In this document: positions 47,964 to 58,442 of the stretch, piece by piece | Layout of the letters: every line of letters begins with the position of its first letter | How positions within the stretch are numbered: position 1 is the first letter of the stretch | Source: Acinetobacter haemolyticus | GTDB taxonomy: Bacteria; Pseudomonadota; Gammaproteobacteria; Pseudomonadales; Moraxellaceae | Reading direction: 5' to 3' | DNA length: 64,000 nucleotides | Assembly: GCF_900406815.1 (NCBI RefSeq) | Contig: NZ_OVCN01000016.1 | Span: forward strand, 1-64,000 | Program-made: the position numbers and the translations under genes | Notes under the pieces: model-generated | What the model was told of the DNA's origin: nothing | Database searches by the model: none | What the model saw: the letters and a program-made list of their open reading frames with translations, nothing else

Positions 47964-49337
47964 TTATTGCCATTTTAACTGTTCACGTAGACTCACCACC
48001 TCACCAATAATGGTTAAAGTCGGTGCTACGATCTGATGTTCGGATACTTTGGTCGAGATATCCGCCAATGTACCGACCACCACTTTTTGTTCAGGAGTAG
48101 TCCCTTTTGAAATAAGAGCCACTGGCATCGTTGGACGCTGACCATGTGCAATCAATTGCTCACAAATCCGCTCTAATCCGACTAAGCCCATATATAGCAC
48201 CAAGGTTTGGTTTTCATAGATCAGTTCATTCCAAGGTAGCTCAGGCGAGCCTTCTTTTAAATGACCCGTCAAGAAACGTACACTTTGTGCATAATCACGA
48301 TGTGTCAGCGGAATACCAGCATAGGCAGAACAACCCGAAGCAGCAGTAATTCCCGGTACCACTTGGAAAGTCACATTAGCCTCGACAAGTTCCTGAATCT
48401 CTTCCCCACCGCGTCCAAAAATAAAAGGATCGCCGCCTTTTAAACGGCAAACGCGTTTACCTTTTTGCGCATATTCCACCAGTAAAGCATTAATGCCATC
48501 TTGCGGAACCGAATGATTGGAACGTGCTTTGCCTACATAGATTTTTTCCGCATCACGACGGCATAACTCCAGAATAGGTGCAGACACCAAGCGATCATAA
48601 ATTACGACATCAGCTTGTTGCATCAAACGTAAGGCTTTTAACGTCAGCAGTTCCGGATCGCCTGGCCCTGCGCCCACCAAATAAACTTCACCTTTCGGCG
48701 CAGTCCATTTGCTAAGTGCTTGTTGAATCAGATCATTAGCCACATCAATATTGTCATTAAAGACTTGCTCTTTGAGTGGACTGGCGTACAGGTTTTCCCA
48801 GAAGATACGGCGCTCATCAGGATTGATGATTTTTTCCTTTACCTGCTTGCGCCATTTTCCAGAAAAATCAGCAAGTTTACCCATTCCATGCGGCACAATC
48901 GTTTCAATTTGAGTACGAAGTTGTCTGGATAAAACAGGTGATGCTCCATTAGATGCAACTGAAATCACCAAAGGCGAACGATCAATAATTGCAGGAACCA
49001 TAAAACGGCAATGTGGAATATCATCCACACTGTTGACCAGCAAATTACGCTGTTCACATTGTTCAAATACCGTTTTATTGACCTCAGGTTGGTCGGTCGC
49101 AGCGATGACTAAGCGATAAGAGGTTGCAAGCGTATCTTCTGAAAAAGGTTTGTAAATACACTGCCCTGCTGACTTTTCAACAAGAGCCGCTAATTCAGGC
49201 TCGATCTCAGGTGCAATCACATCAACAATTGCACCTGCTTTGACCAATAAATTTGCTTTGCGGTAAGCAATATGCCCGCCACCAACAATCAGACATCGTT
49301 GCTGCTGCAACTTTAAAGAGATTGGGAAAATTTCCAC
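47964..49337 (-). CDS. cysG: Siroheme synthase
   Basis: A 457-residue bifunctional enzyme making siroheme for sulfite and nitrite reductases. The N-terminal half (~1-205) is the precorrin-2 dehydrogenase/ferrochelatase with CLIVGGGHIAYRKANLL. The C-terminal half (~215-457) is uroporphyrinogen-III methyltransferase with YLVGAGPGDPELLTLKALR, RLKGGDPFIFGRGGEE and PGITAASGCSAYAGIPLTHR. The order and length match CysG. It is downstream of serS on the same strand, 68 bp away. Confidence 0.96.
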   Translation of the reverse strand: MEIFPISLKLQQQRCLIVGGGHIAYRKANLLVKAGAIVDVIAPEIEPELAALVEKSAGQCIYKPFSEDTLATSYRLVIAATDQPEVNKTVFEQCEQRNLLVNSVDDIPHCRFMVPAIIDRSPLVISVASNGASPVLSRQLRTQIETIVPHGMGKLADFSGKWRKQVKEKIINPDERRIFWENLYASPLKEQVFNDNIDVANDLIQQALSKWTAPKGEVYLVGAGPGDPELLTLKALRLMQQADVVIYDRLVSAPILELCRRDAEKIYVGKARSNHSVPQDGINALLVEYAQKGKRVCRLKGGDPFIFGRGGEEIQELVEANVTFQVVPGITAASGCSAYAGIPLTHRDYAQSVRFLTGHLKEGSPELPWNELIYENQTLVLYMGLVGLERICEQLIAHGQRPTMPVALISKGTTPEQKVVVGTLADISTKVSEHQIVAPTLTIIGEVVSLREQLKWQ

Positions 49338-49405
49338 ATCATGCCTCTATATTTTTCAATCTGATTGAGATAAAGCAAAAACTATGCACAAATTCAATGC
49401 CTGGC

Positions 49406-50683
<1,278 letters not shown>

Positions 50684-50773
50684 TCATGAATAGAGAAAAA
50701 ACTGGCTATAGTGTAAGGCTTTAACCTGAAAAAATACAGCATCTACCTCGTAATTGCAGATGCCGTATCTAGA

Positions 50774-51538
50774 TTAATTTGGGACTTTCGGTAGGCTTGG
50801 CAAGTATTCTGCCTTGATAAATTCTTTTGCTGCGTAATAAGGCAAGGTTAATTCACTCATTCCTTCGGCATAGGATGCGAGTTCATAAAGTGGATAAACA
50901 AATACAATTCCATTCACACCATAATAATAGTTATCGCTGACTTGTAGTTGGTCCTTCTTAATATTGTGCTCATCTAACCAATTTTGATTTGCAGCATATA
51001 ACTCGTCACGAAGCTCCTGATCCATTCCTTCCTTGATCAAATCCTGTACACGAATATGTTTTTTATTCTTTAAATCAAAATTAACAAATTCTTGATGATA
51101 CATCCCATGTGCAGCTCCCGCAGGATAGGTATAACTCTGAACCGCAAAAGTTGCCAAATTATAATTTTGTCCAACAAAGCGTACATAAGTACTACTTTCA
51201 CTTAATGCGGCTTCCCCCTCAGGCACTTTAACTTGTTGATCTTTCAAATTTGCAAACGCATTTGGTTCCGCTTTTTTCATGCGTGCCACAAAATAATCAT
51301 CTATCCATTGTAGATTGGTTTTTACCGTTTGCAGATCATAGTTGGTACAACCATCCTCTAAACATACTTTCTGTTTAGGTAACTCAACTGCTACGACTTG
51401 AGCTTGAACCAGAGGGATATCAGCTTTCTCAACCTTGGTTGTTGAATCTGATTTTGGCTGGCAACCTACTAAGGCGAAAACTGTCAATATCGGAATCAGT
51501 GGAACCAATGTTAATGATTTTGAACTGTTCATTGTCAT
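50774..51538 (-). CDS. DUF3298/DUF4163 (RsiV-like) lipoprotein
   Basis: A 254-residue lipoprotein. The signal peptide ends in the lipobox FALVGC, giving Cys near residue 26. The mature part has the two modules found in RsiV-like proteins: an N-terminal DUF4163-type region and a C-terminal DUF3298-type region with QSYTYPAGAAHGMYHQEFVNFDLKNK-like pattern (in part) and YGVNGIVFVYPLYELASYAEG. In other bacteria these domains bind lysozyme; here no function is known. ATG 51538 has AGAG about six bases upstream. Confidence 0.85.
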   Translation of the reverse strand: MTMNSSKSLTLVPLIPILTVFALVGCQPKSDSTTKVEKADIPLVQAQVVAVELPKQKVCLEDGCTNYDLQTVKTNLQWIDDYFVARMKKAEPNAFANLKDQQVKVPEGEAALSESSTYVRFVGQNYNLATFAVQSYTYPAGAAHGMYHQEFVNFDLKNKKHIRVQDLIKEGMDQELRDELYAANQNWLDEHNIKKDQLQVSDNYYYGVNGIVFVYPLYELASYAEGMSELTLPYYAAKEFIKAEYLPSLPKVPN

Positions 51539-51608
51539 GCAAGTCTCTAATGTTTTTCTTCACTATACGAAGCCTTGATCACAGATGAAATTAAAATATG
51601 TATCTGAC

Positions 51609-51631
51609 AAAAAGCCGCAATATCTGCGGCT
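51609..51631 (-). terminator. Terminator of lolA
   Basis: 7-bp stem AGCCGCA / TGCGGCT with a run of A on the plus strand, which becomes a U-run in the minus-strand transcript. Confidence 0.85.
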
Positions 51632-51655
51632 CTTTGGATCACACCTACGGAGATA

Positions 51656-52354
51656 TTATTGATCAATAATATCGGTACCTTTTGGTGGTTCAAAATTAAA
51701 TACTGAAGCAGGAATTGCTTGATTTACCTTAAGATTACTAAAACGGACGTAAGTGGTTTGTCCTAATGAATCTTGTAAAATCATTAAATTCGGCGCTTTG
51801 TTTGCCCCAAAGCTGATCGTTAAACTTTGGAACGTGCTGTCTTCTTGTTTCGGATACAAGGTATAGTACAGTTTGGTACGATCAGGCTGTGTCACACGGT
51901 AAGACTGCATAATTTGATTGGTGTTACCCGACAACAGCAATGCTGGGGTGTTTGCTACTTGATCGTCTAGGTTTTGACGGATAGCTTGCTGTAAATCAGG
52001 ATCGTAAATCCACACTGTTTTTCCAGATGTCACAATCGTTTGCTTTGCTGGGCTGGTAATTTCCCAATAAAATTTACCTGGACGTTCAACTTTCATCACA
52101 CCTTTAAAAGTCTGATTCATGTGTTGAGCTGTTAAGCCACGTTTTTGGGCTGCTTTTTTGTTGTTGCTGACTTTGGTTGTTTGTTCAAAATCTGCAGTGA
52201 ATCGTTGCAAACCTGATAATTGCTGAACCAAGCTCGTCGTTGCCTGTTGAGCCGATGCCGCCACAGGTGCAGCAGACGCCTGAATACTGACAACAGGTGC
52301 TAGTGTGATTGCACTTAAAGTTGTCGCATAAGCTATTTTTTTCATAAAATTCAT
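51656..52354 (-). CDS. lolA: Outer-membrane lipoprotein carrier LolA
   Basis: A 232-residue periplasmic chaperone that carries lipoproteins from LolCDE to LolB. It has a Sec signal peptide (KKIAYATTLSAITLAPVVS... cleaving near Ala 28). The mature domain has LSGLQRFTADFEQTTK and KVERPGKFYWEITSP, followed by VWIYDPDLQQAIRQNLDDQ, typical for LolA. ATG 52354 has GAAGG eight bases upstream. It is divergent from the pirin gene. Confidence 0.94.
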   Translation of the reverse strand: MNFMKKIAYATTLSAITLAPVVSIQASAAPVAASAQQATTSLVQQLSGLQRFTADFEQTTKVSNNKKAAQKRGLTAQHMNQTFKGVMKVERPGKFYWEITSPAKQTIVTSGKTVWIYDPDLQQAIRQNLDDQVANTPALLLSGNTNQIMQSYRVTQPDRTKLYYTLYPKQEDSTFQSLTISFGANKAPNLMILQDSLGQTTYVRFSNLKVNQAIPASVFNFEPPKGTDIIDQ

Positions 52355-52622
52355 AAAATGAACCTTCTATCAGAGTCCTACTGTTATGACGACATCTTAC
52401 TGTTTTTAATCATTAAAAAAATGAAGAAAAGCAGCGGTTTTGTGTAGTTCGTGTCGCAAAGTTCAGCATTATGTATGAAGTTGCAGGCTTTATGTAGAAA
52501 TTGTAATAAATAAAATTTCGAATTCTCTACGGCATTTTAGGAAGCTTGTTCTGACCCCACAGAAGAAATAATTTATAAAGAATGCACTAGACCACAGCTT
52601 ACAATTTGATAATCTAACTCTA

Positions 52623-53513
52623 ATGACACAAAAAGCCAAAACCATGAAAAGTCTTGCGTTTATTCATCGGAACGATACCCGTTTTGCTATTGGTGACTTT
52701 TATCCAGCGCTATCAGTATTTTCATATCATGAACTTGGAAATACCACCTCTCCTTTTTTATTGCTCGATCATCTTGGTCCTGGACGACTAGAACCTCAAA
52801 GTAACAAAAAAGGTGTCAATGAGCATCCTCATCGTGGTTTTGAAACCGTGACTTTTGTTTTTGCAGGAGAATTAGCACACAAGGACTCTACTGGTCAGGG
52901 AGGTCTTATTCAACAAGGTGATGTGCAATGGATGACTGCCGCTTCAGGTATCCAACATATCGAACAATTTAGCCCTGAGTTTCGTAAACGAGGGGGAAAC
53001 TTTGAAATGGTACAACTATGGGTGAATTTGCCAGCTAAAGACAAAATGTCAGCTCCACGTTATCAAAGCCTATCCAATAGTGAGATTCCTAAATTCACTC
53101 TCGAGCATCAAGCAGGTTATATTCGCGTGGTCGCTGGTGAATATCAAAATAAAAAAGGGATAGCCAAAACCTTTACCCCAATGAATATTTTTGACATTCA
53201 TTTAAAAAAGAACCAGCAAATTACCCTCCCCGCAGAAGAAGGAACCACAACATTAATCTACTTGCGTAAAGGCAAAGCCATGTTTGCAGCGGATGAAGAT
53301 CATCTTGAAGAACAAGCTCTAGCCGTGATGTCGAGTTTAGGTAGCGATGTTGAAATAACAGCGATTGAGGATTGTGATTTGTTATTTTTATCCGCCCAAC
53401 CTTTAAATGAACCGATCAATGGACATGGCCCCTTTGTAATGAATACTTATGATGAAATTCTTGAAGCCTATGATGATATTAAAACTGGAAAATTCGGCCA
53501 CTATTCAAACTAA
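52623..53513 (+). CDS. Pirin family protein
   Basis: A 296-residue bicupin. The N-terminal cupin has EHPHRGFETVTFVFAGELAH with the metal-binding His residues, and QGDVQWMTAASGIQHIEQF. Some bacterial pirins act as quercetinases or interact with metabolic enzymes; the role here is unknown. ATG 52623 is used, although no good ribosome-binding site is visible; ATG 52647 is an alternative. A bidirectional terminator follows. Confidence 0.92.
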   Translation: MTQKAKTMKSLAFIHRNDTRFAIGDFYPALSVFSYHELGNTTSPFLLLDHLGPGRLEPQSNKKGVNEHPHRGFETVTFVFAGELAHKDSTGQGGLIQQGDVQWMTAASGIQHIEQFSPEFRKRGGNFEMVQLWVNLPAKDKMSAPRYQSLSNSEIPKFTLEHQAGYIRVVAGEYQNKKGIAKTFTPMNIFDIHLKKNQQITLPAEEGTTTLIYLRKGKAMFAADEDHLEEQALAVMSSLGSDVEITAIEDCDLLFLSAQPLNEPINGHGPFVMNTYDEILEAYDDIKTGKFGHYSN

Positions 53514-53537
53514 AAATCTTTTAAAATATATCCATAA

Positions 53538-53567
53538 AAAAACCCGCTTAACGCGGGCTTTTTTTGA
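53538..53567. terminator. Bidirectional terminator
   Basis: GC-rich stem CCCGC / GCGGG with A-run and T-run on either side, between the convergent pirin and rpmA genes. Confidence 0.88.
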
Positions 53568-53578
53568 ACCATAAAAGC

Positions 53579-53833
53579 TTAAGCTTCAACAGTTACGTAG
53601 CGACGGCCAAATTGACCTTTCACTTCAAATTTTACTACGCCGTCAGCAGTAGCAAATAAAGTATGGTCACGGCCCATACCAACATTTGCACCAGCGTGGA
53701 ACTCAGTACCACGTTGACGAACGATGATGTTACCAGCAGTTACAGTTTGACCACCGTAAACTTTAACACCTAACATCTTAGGATTCGAATCACGACCGTT
53801 TTTAGTCGATCCACCGGCTTTTTTAGTTGCCAT
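53579..53833 (-). CDS. rpmA: 50S ribosomal protein L27
   Basis: An 84-residue ribosomal protein. It starts [20 protein letters not shown] and has [20 protein letters not shown], diagnostic of bL27. It is the second gene of the rplU-rpmA operon, 18 bp after rplU. AGGAGTAAAT lies upstream. Confidence 0.98.
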   Translation of the reverse strand: MATKKAGGSTKNGRDSNPKMLGVKVYGGQTVTAGNIIVRQRGTEFHAGANVGMGRDHTLFATADGVVKFEVKGQFGRRYVTVEA

Positions 53834-53851
53834 GTCTATTTACTCCTCGTG

Positions 53852-54163
53852 TTAGCCTGCGATACCAGTAATTTTCAACTCGGTAAACCATTGACGGTGA
53901 CCTTGTTGTTTACGGTAATGTTTACGACGACGCATTTTGATGATGCGGATTTTGTCGTGACGACCATGGCCAACTACTTCTGCAGTTACTTTTGCGCCAG
54001 CTACAACTGGAGCACCGATTTGAATGCTATCACCGTTTACAAGCATTAATACGTCATCAAACGTAATAGTTGCACCAGTTTCAGCTTTCAACAATTCAAC
54101 TTTAAGGGTTTCACCCTCAACAACACGGTGCTGTTTACCACCGCTTTGGATTACTGCGTACAT
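53852..54163 (-). CDS. rplU: 50S ribosomal protein L21
   Basis: A 103-residue bL21. It starts [20 protein letters not shown] and ends with [20 protein letters not shown] plus a short tail. ATG 54163 has GGAG six bases upstream; a longer upstream frame is not family-like. A promoter candidate lies ~75 bp upstream. Confidence 0.98.
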   Translation of the reverse strand: MYAVIQSGGKQHRVVEGETLKVELLKAETGATITFDDVLMLVNGDSIQIGAPVVAGAKVTAEVVGHGRHDKIRIIKMRRRKHYRKQQGHRQWFTELKITGIAG

Positions 54164-54611
54164 AATGTACTCCAACATGCCCGTGTCGTCGTGTCGATAA
54201 AGGGATATACCGAACTTAAAACGAACGCCACTGGGGTTATACAAGGGGACAAATTTTAAGTGAAAATTGATCAAACAACAAGTGATTTTGCATAAATGCA
54301 TAGATCCGTATGCATTATTTTATTTTCCCAATAAAATCAAATAGATTAACCATACATTGTTTTGATTGATTCTTTTTGTGATTTGCAATACATTTTTAAC
54401 CAACCCATTTGGCAATAACAAACTGTGTTTTAACAAAATCTAGAAACCGTCTTTGTCTCGGTCAGGAAGTCAATTTTTCTGCCTAAAATAAGACCAAAAA
54501 AACACCTTACCCTGTTCTAAACGGCAAATAACCATATGTGTATCAATGTTTAGCAACAGATTAGTTGATACACTTAACGCACTCACTCATCTATACGAGG
54601 TTCTTCTTCAT
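54164..54611. other. Divergent intergenic region between rplU and ispB
   Basis: 448 bp, AT-rich, without a credible gene on either strand. It must carry the rplU and ispB promoters. A TGCATAAATGCA palindrome lies near 54290-54301. No T-box, riboswitch or leader peptide is recognised. Confidence 0.5.
54236..54264 (-). promoter_or_regulatory. Candidate rplU-rpmA promoter
   Basis: On the minus strand, -35 TTCACT (54259-54264) and -10 TATAAC (54236-54241) with a 17-bp spacer, ~75 bp upstream of rplU. Confidence 0.45.
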
Positions 54612-55589
54612 ATGGTCATCGATTTCAAGCAAGACATTCTCTCCCCTGTTGCGACAGATTTTGCTGCGATGGATCACCTCATCAATGAAGGAATCAGTTC
54701 TAAAGTCGGCTTAGTAATGTCCGTGAGCAAGCATGTAGTTGAAGCTGGCGGCAAACGTATGCGCCCGATTATGTGTCTACTTGCTGCACGTGCATGTGGG
54801 TTAACCAATATGCAGCAAGCTCAACACTTAGCCGCTGTCATTGAAATGTTGCATACCGCGACACTGGTGCATGATGATGTCGTCGATGAATCCAATTTAC
54901 GACGAGGCCGCCCGACAGCCAATGCAACGTGGAATAATCAAACTGCGGTTTTGGTCGGTGATTTTTTGATTGCACGTGCATTTGACCTACTGGTCGATTT
55001 AAACAACATGACACTATTAAAAGATTTCTCAACGGGGACATGTGAGATTGCTGAAGGTGAAGTTTTACAACTCCAATCTCAACATCAACCAGACACCACA
55101 GAAGAAATCTATTTAAATATTATCCATGGTAAAACTTCACGTTTGTTTGAGCTTGCGACCGAAGGTGCAGCAATATTGGCAGGTACTGAAGAATATCGTG
55201 AACCGTTACGTCGCTTCGCTGGGCATTTTGGCAATGCATTCCAAATCATTGATGATATTTTGGATTACACCTCGGATGCAGAAACATTAGGTAAAAATAT
55301 TGGTGATGATTTGATGGAAGGTAAACCAACTTTACCTTTAATTTCTGCACTAGCGCACTCAACAGGTGAAGATCATGCGATTATTCGTCGCAGTATCGCA
55401 ACTGGTGGTATCGAACATTTGGATAAAGTGATTGAAATCGTTCATCACTCAGGTGGTTTAGATTATTGCCAAAAGCGTGCTCAACAAGAAACTGACGCGG
55501 CTTTAGAGGCACTGAAAGCACTGCCTGACAATGAATATCGTCAAGCACTGATGAATTTAACCTTGATGGCTTTACATCGACTACAATAA
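54612..55589 (+). CDS. ispB: Octaprenyl/polyprenyl diphosphate synthase
   Basis: A 325-residue trans-prenyltransferase making the ubiquinone side chain. The first Asp-rich motif is LVHDDVVDESNLRRGRPT and the second is IIDDILDYTSDAETLGKNIG. GGKRMRPIMCLLAARA is the conserved substrate motif. ATG 54612 is chosen because its protein has the usual length and GAGG lies 11 bases before it; a frame from 54546 would add 22 residues not typical of the family. Confidence 0.94.
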   Translation: MVIDFKQDILSPVATDFAAMDHLINEGISSKVGLVMSVSKHVVEAGGKRMRPIMCLLAARACGLTNMQQAQHLAAVIEMLHTATLVHDDVVDESNLRRGRPTANATWNNQTAVLVGDFLIARAFDLLVDLNNMTLLKDFSTGTCEIAEGEVLQLQSQHQPDTTEEIYLNIIHGKTSRLFELATEGAAILAGTEEYREPLRRFAGHFGNAFQIIDDILDYTSDAETLGKNIGDDLMEGKPTLPLISALAHSTGEDHAIIRRSIATGGIEHLDKVIEIVHHSGGLDYCQKRAQQETDAALEALKALPDNEYRQALMNLTLMALHRLQ

Positions 55590-55602
55590 TGTCTGACTGC
55601 TT

Positions 55603-57645
55603 ATGCATTTAAATTTATCTGATTTATTTTTAAAAATGCAGGAACAGCTTGAGCACCCTCAAACTGTTCTTGATGAAAATCTCCTCATTGAATTGGTTAA
55701 TCGCTTACGACCAAAAAACCCAAATGATGCAGATGAAGTAAAACAAAGAATTCATCATCTCATCAAAACATTGTTACTGACACCTACATCTGCCAATTTA
55801 CTTCAGCATTTTTTGTTGAAGCTGATGAGCCAATATAAGCAGATTAGCTTATATGCAGATAGTGGAATCCTCTCTCTTGATGGTTTTTGGAATCAGCTTG
55901 GACAACGTTTAGGTGCGCACTTTCTTCCATTAGTTGAAGATGGGCAACAACTCACAACGCTTGTAGGCAAAGTCTTTCACCAAGAAACAGACAGTGAATG
56001 GCTAGATCTCATCGACAAACAAGATTGGTCTACATTGTTTAATTTGATTTGTGAAAGCTCAAATAGTAGTGCTGAAAAACAAGTTTCAAGCAATGAGTTG
56101 ATCAAAGCCATTACGGTTTTATCCTATCGAATTAGTGGTATTGGGTTATATCCTGAGTTTATTAATGCTCAACCCGATATTACCGAATACGAATCACCAT
56201 TCTTGGTACAAAACCGAGAAATAGTTGATTTTATAGAAAAATATAAAAAACAAGTTGATCAGCAAGATGCTGTTGCAGTTCTCCCACCGCTGGATGCATC
56301 ACAAGCTTTCGTGATGCTTGATCAGTGTCGTGATGTGGTGATGAAAATTCGTCGTGCAACGAAGCGGATTGGTGTCAGTATTAGTTTGACATATTTATTG
56401 TCATTATTAGAACAAGCCTTAGATCGTATTGAATTATTACTCAGCCTATTAGCAAGTAAAGATGAAGTAAAATATCTTGCTCTGGGTGAATTAATAACAG
56501 ATCTAACTAAAGCGCATTACGATAGTCGAAGCGTTCGTCATCTCCTATCCTCTACCAGTGAATTAATCGCCTTACAGGTAACAGAAAACGCGAGTAAAAC
56601 CGGCGAACATTACGTAAGTACCGACAAAGCTGGCTTCTTTGGCATGTACAAAGCAGCAGCTGGTGCAGGTGCAATTATTGCCACCATGGCAACCTTAAAA
56701 ATTCTGACTGCACGTTTGGTGTTAGCACCGTTTACCCATGCTTTTTTATATAGCATGAACTATTCACTCGGTTTCATGTTGATCCATGTGTTGCATTTTA
56801 CTGTTGCAACCAAACAACCCGCCATGACTGCGGCTGCGCTAGCGTCTACTGTACAACAGCAAAAAGGTAGCCGAACCGCTCAAATTGCAGAGTTAGCTGC
56901 GCTAATTATTAATATCATTCGAACACAGTTTATTGCCATTTTAGGTAATATTTCGATTGCGATTCCTGTCGCTGCGCTGATCACATTTTCATGGCAGTTT
57001 TATTTAGATGAGCCACTATTAAATCATGCTAAATCAGCAGCGCTATTACATAGTCTCAATCCATTCACCTCGCTTGCTGTACCGCATGCTGCAATCGCAG
57101 GTGTATGCTTGTTCCTTTCAGGTTTAATTGCTGGTTACTTTGATAATTTAGCTGTGTATCGAAAAGTTGGTCCTCGACTCAAACAACATCGTCGCTTGAA
57201 ACGCTGGATGGGACAAGAACGTTTAGACAAATTTGCCAACTATATTGAAACCAATTTAGGTGCTTTAGGTGGTAACTTTCTCTTCGGTATTATGCTTGGG
57301 AGCATGGGAACCATTGGTTTTATCCTAGGATTACCTTTAGATATTCGTCATATTGCCTTCGCATCAGCAAACTTTATTCAAGGTTTGATGACCATTGGTT
57401 CTCCTGACATTGCATTGATTATTGTGTCATTCCTAGGCGTGTTATTGATCGGTTTAACCAACTTATTCGTCAGTTTTACTTTAACGATTATTGTGGCTTT
57501 ACGTGCACGTCGAGTCCGTTTTTCACAATGGAAACCACTGGCACATTTGGTGATGACTCATTTCCTTACAAGACCAAGTGACTTCTTTTGGCCACCTAAA
57601 CAACCCGTTGAAGTACAGGAAAAAACGACCACCGAGAAAAAATGA
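55603..57645 (+). CDS. Membrane protein of the so-called site-specific recombinase family
   Basis: A 680-residue protein of the PF10136 (SpecificRecomb, gonococcal Gcr-like) family. The N-terminal ~345 residues are soluble and helical. The C-terminal part has several hydrophobic membrane segments (~345-640), including AAAGAGAIIATMATLKILTA and GGNFLFGIMLGSMGTIGFIL. I see no Tyr or Ser recombinase catalytic motif, so the family name is probably misleading and a membrane function is more likely. It starts 13 bp after ispB and may be in its transcript. Confidence 0.8.
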   Translation: MHLNLSDLFLKMQEQLEHPQTVLDENLLIELVNRLRPKNPNDADEVKQRIHHLIKTLLLTPTSANLLQHFLLKLMSQYKQISLYADSGILSLDGFWNQLGQRLGAHFLPLVEDGQQLTTLVGKVFHQETDSEWLDLIDKQDWSTLFNLICESSNSSAEKQVSSNELIKAITVLSYRISGIGLYPEFINAQPDITEYESPFLVQNREIVDFIEKYKKQVDQQDAVAVLPPLDASQAFVMLDQCRDVVMKIRRATKRIGVSISLTYLLSLLEQALDRIELLLSLLASKDEVKYLALGELITDLTKAHYDSRSVRHLLSSTSELIALQVTENASKTGEHYVSTDKAGFFGMYKAAAGAGAIIATMATLKILTARLVLAPFTHAFLYSMNYSLGFMLIHVLHFTVATKQPAMTAAALASTVQQQKGSRTAQIAELAALIINIIRTQFIAILGNISIAIPVAALITFSWQFYLDEPLLNHAKSAALLHSLNPFTSLAVPHAAIAGVCLFLSGLIAGYFDNLAVYRKVGPRLKQHRRLKRWMGQERLDKFANYIETNLGALGGNFLFGIMLGSMGTIGFILGLPLDIRHIAFASANFIQGLMTIGSPDIALIIVSFLGVLLIGLTNLFVSFTLTIIVALRARRVRFSQWKPLAHLVMTHFLTRPSDFFWPPKQPVEVQEKTTTEKK

Positions 57646-57806
57646 GATATCAATCAAATTTTGTTATGTTTTTTTACTAAACCTTAAAAAAACTTGAAAA
57701 TGAAATTATCATAAAATTTCAATGCTTGACCAAAAGTATACTCTTGAGTACACTTCAAAACACTCTACAACTCTTAAAATCGTTAAGCAAAAAAACTGAG
57801 GTTCGC

Positions 57807-58433
57807 ATGCCGTACCTACTACTTTGTATTGGTTGCATTTTTTTAGTTTTAGGTGTGATTGGGCTGATTCACCCCTCTACATCAAACTTAGATCTTTTGA
57901 GTGTTCAAATGCTATTTGAACACCGTTTTTCCGTGCTTGATCATGTGGCGATCCTACTTTCTCAATTGGGCGGAATGCCCTTTTTAATCGTTTTAATTAC
58001 ATTTTTGTGTATATATCAAACTTGGATGAAAAATTATAAAAGTTTAGTTTTTATCGCATTAAGTGTAATCGGAAGTATTGCTATTGGTTGGCTCCTAAAA
58101 TGGGGGATTGATCGACCTAGACCTTTAGAGTTTTATCATTTGGTCCAAAGCTATGGTGCCTCATTCCCAAGCGGTCATAGCCTTTACGCGGCAACCCTAG
58201 CGAGCTTAGCGTTGTTATTGTGTCAACAACATCGATATCGCCTATTTGTCATTTTAATCGCAACGTTATGGATTATGGTGATGGGTATATCAAGAGTCTA
58301 CTTAGGAGTACATTACCCAACAGATGTGCTCTCAGGCTGGGGAATTGGATTAATTTGGACTTCGTTGCTTTGGTTATGGCTGTACCAAAGCAACTTCAAC
58401 AACAATTTGTTTTTAGATCAAAATCTAAATTGA
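57807..58433 (+). CDS. PAP2-family membrane phosphatase
   Basis: A 208-residue membrane protein with the three phosphatase motifs KWGIDRPRP, SFPSGHS and SRVYLGVHYPTD. It has about six membrane segments. It may dephosphorylate undecaprenyl diphosphate, phosphatidylglycerol phosphate or a related lipid. ATG 57807 is chosen because GAGG lies five bases upstream; an in-frame TTG at 57726 would add 27 residues. It ends 9 bp before adeI. Confidence 0.9.
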   Translation: MPYLLLCIGCIFLVLGVIGLIHPSTSNLDLLSVQMLFEHRFSVLDHVAILLSQLGGMPFLIVLITFLCIYQTWMKNYKSLVFIALSVIGSIAIGWLLKWGIDRPRPLEFYHLVQSYGASFPSGHSLYAATLASLALLLCQQHRYRLFVILIATLWIMVMGISRVYLGVHYPTDVLSGWGIGLIWTSLLWLWLYQSNFNNNLFLDQNLN

Positions 58434-58442
58434 GGTGGAACA

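Noticed and set aside
55603..57645. Mobile element or integron-type recombinase
   Set aside because: No attachment sites, inverted repeats or catalytic recombinase motifs; the context is housekeeping.
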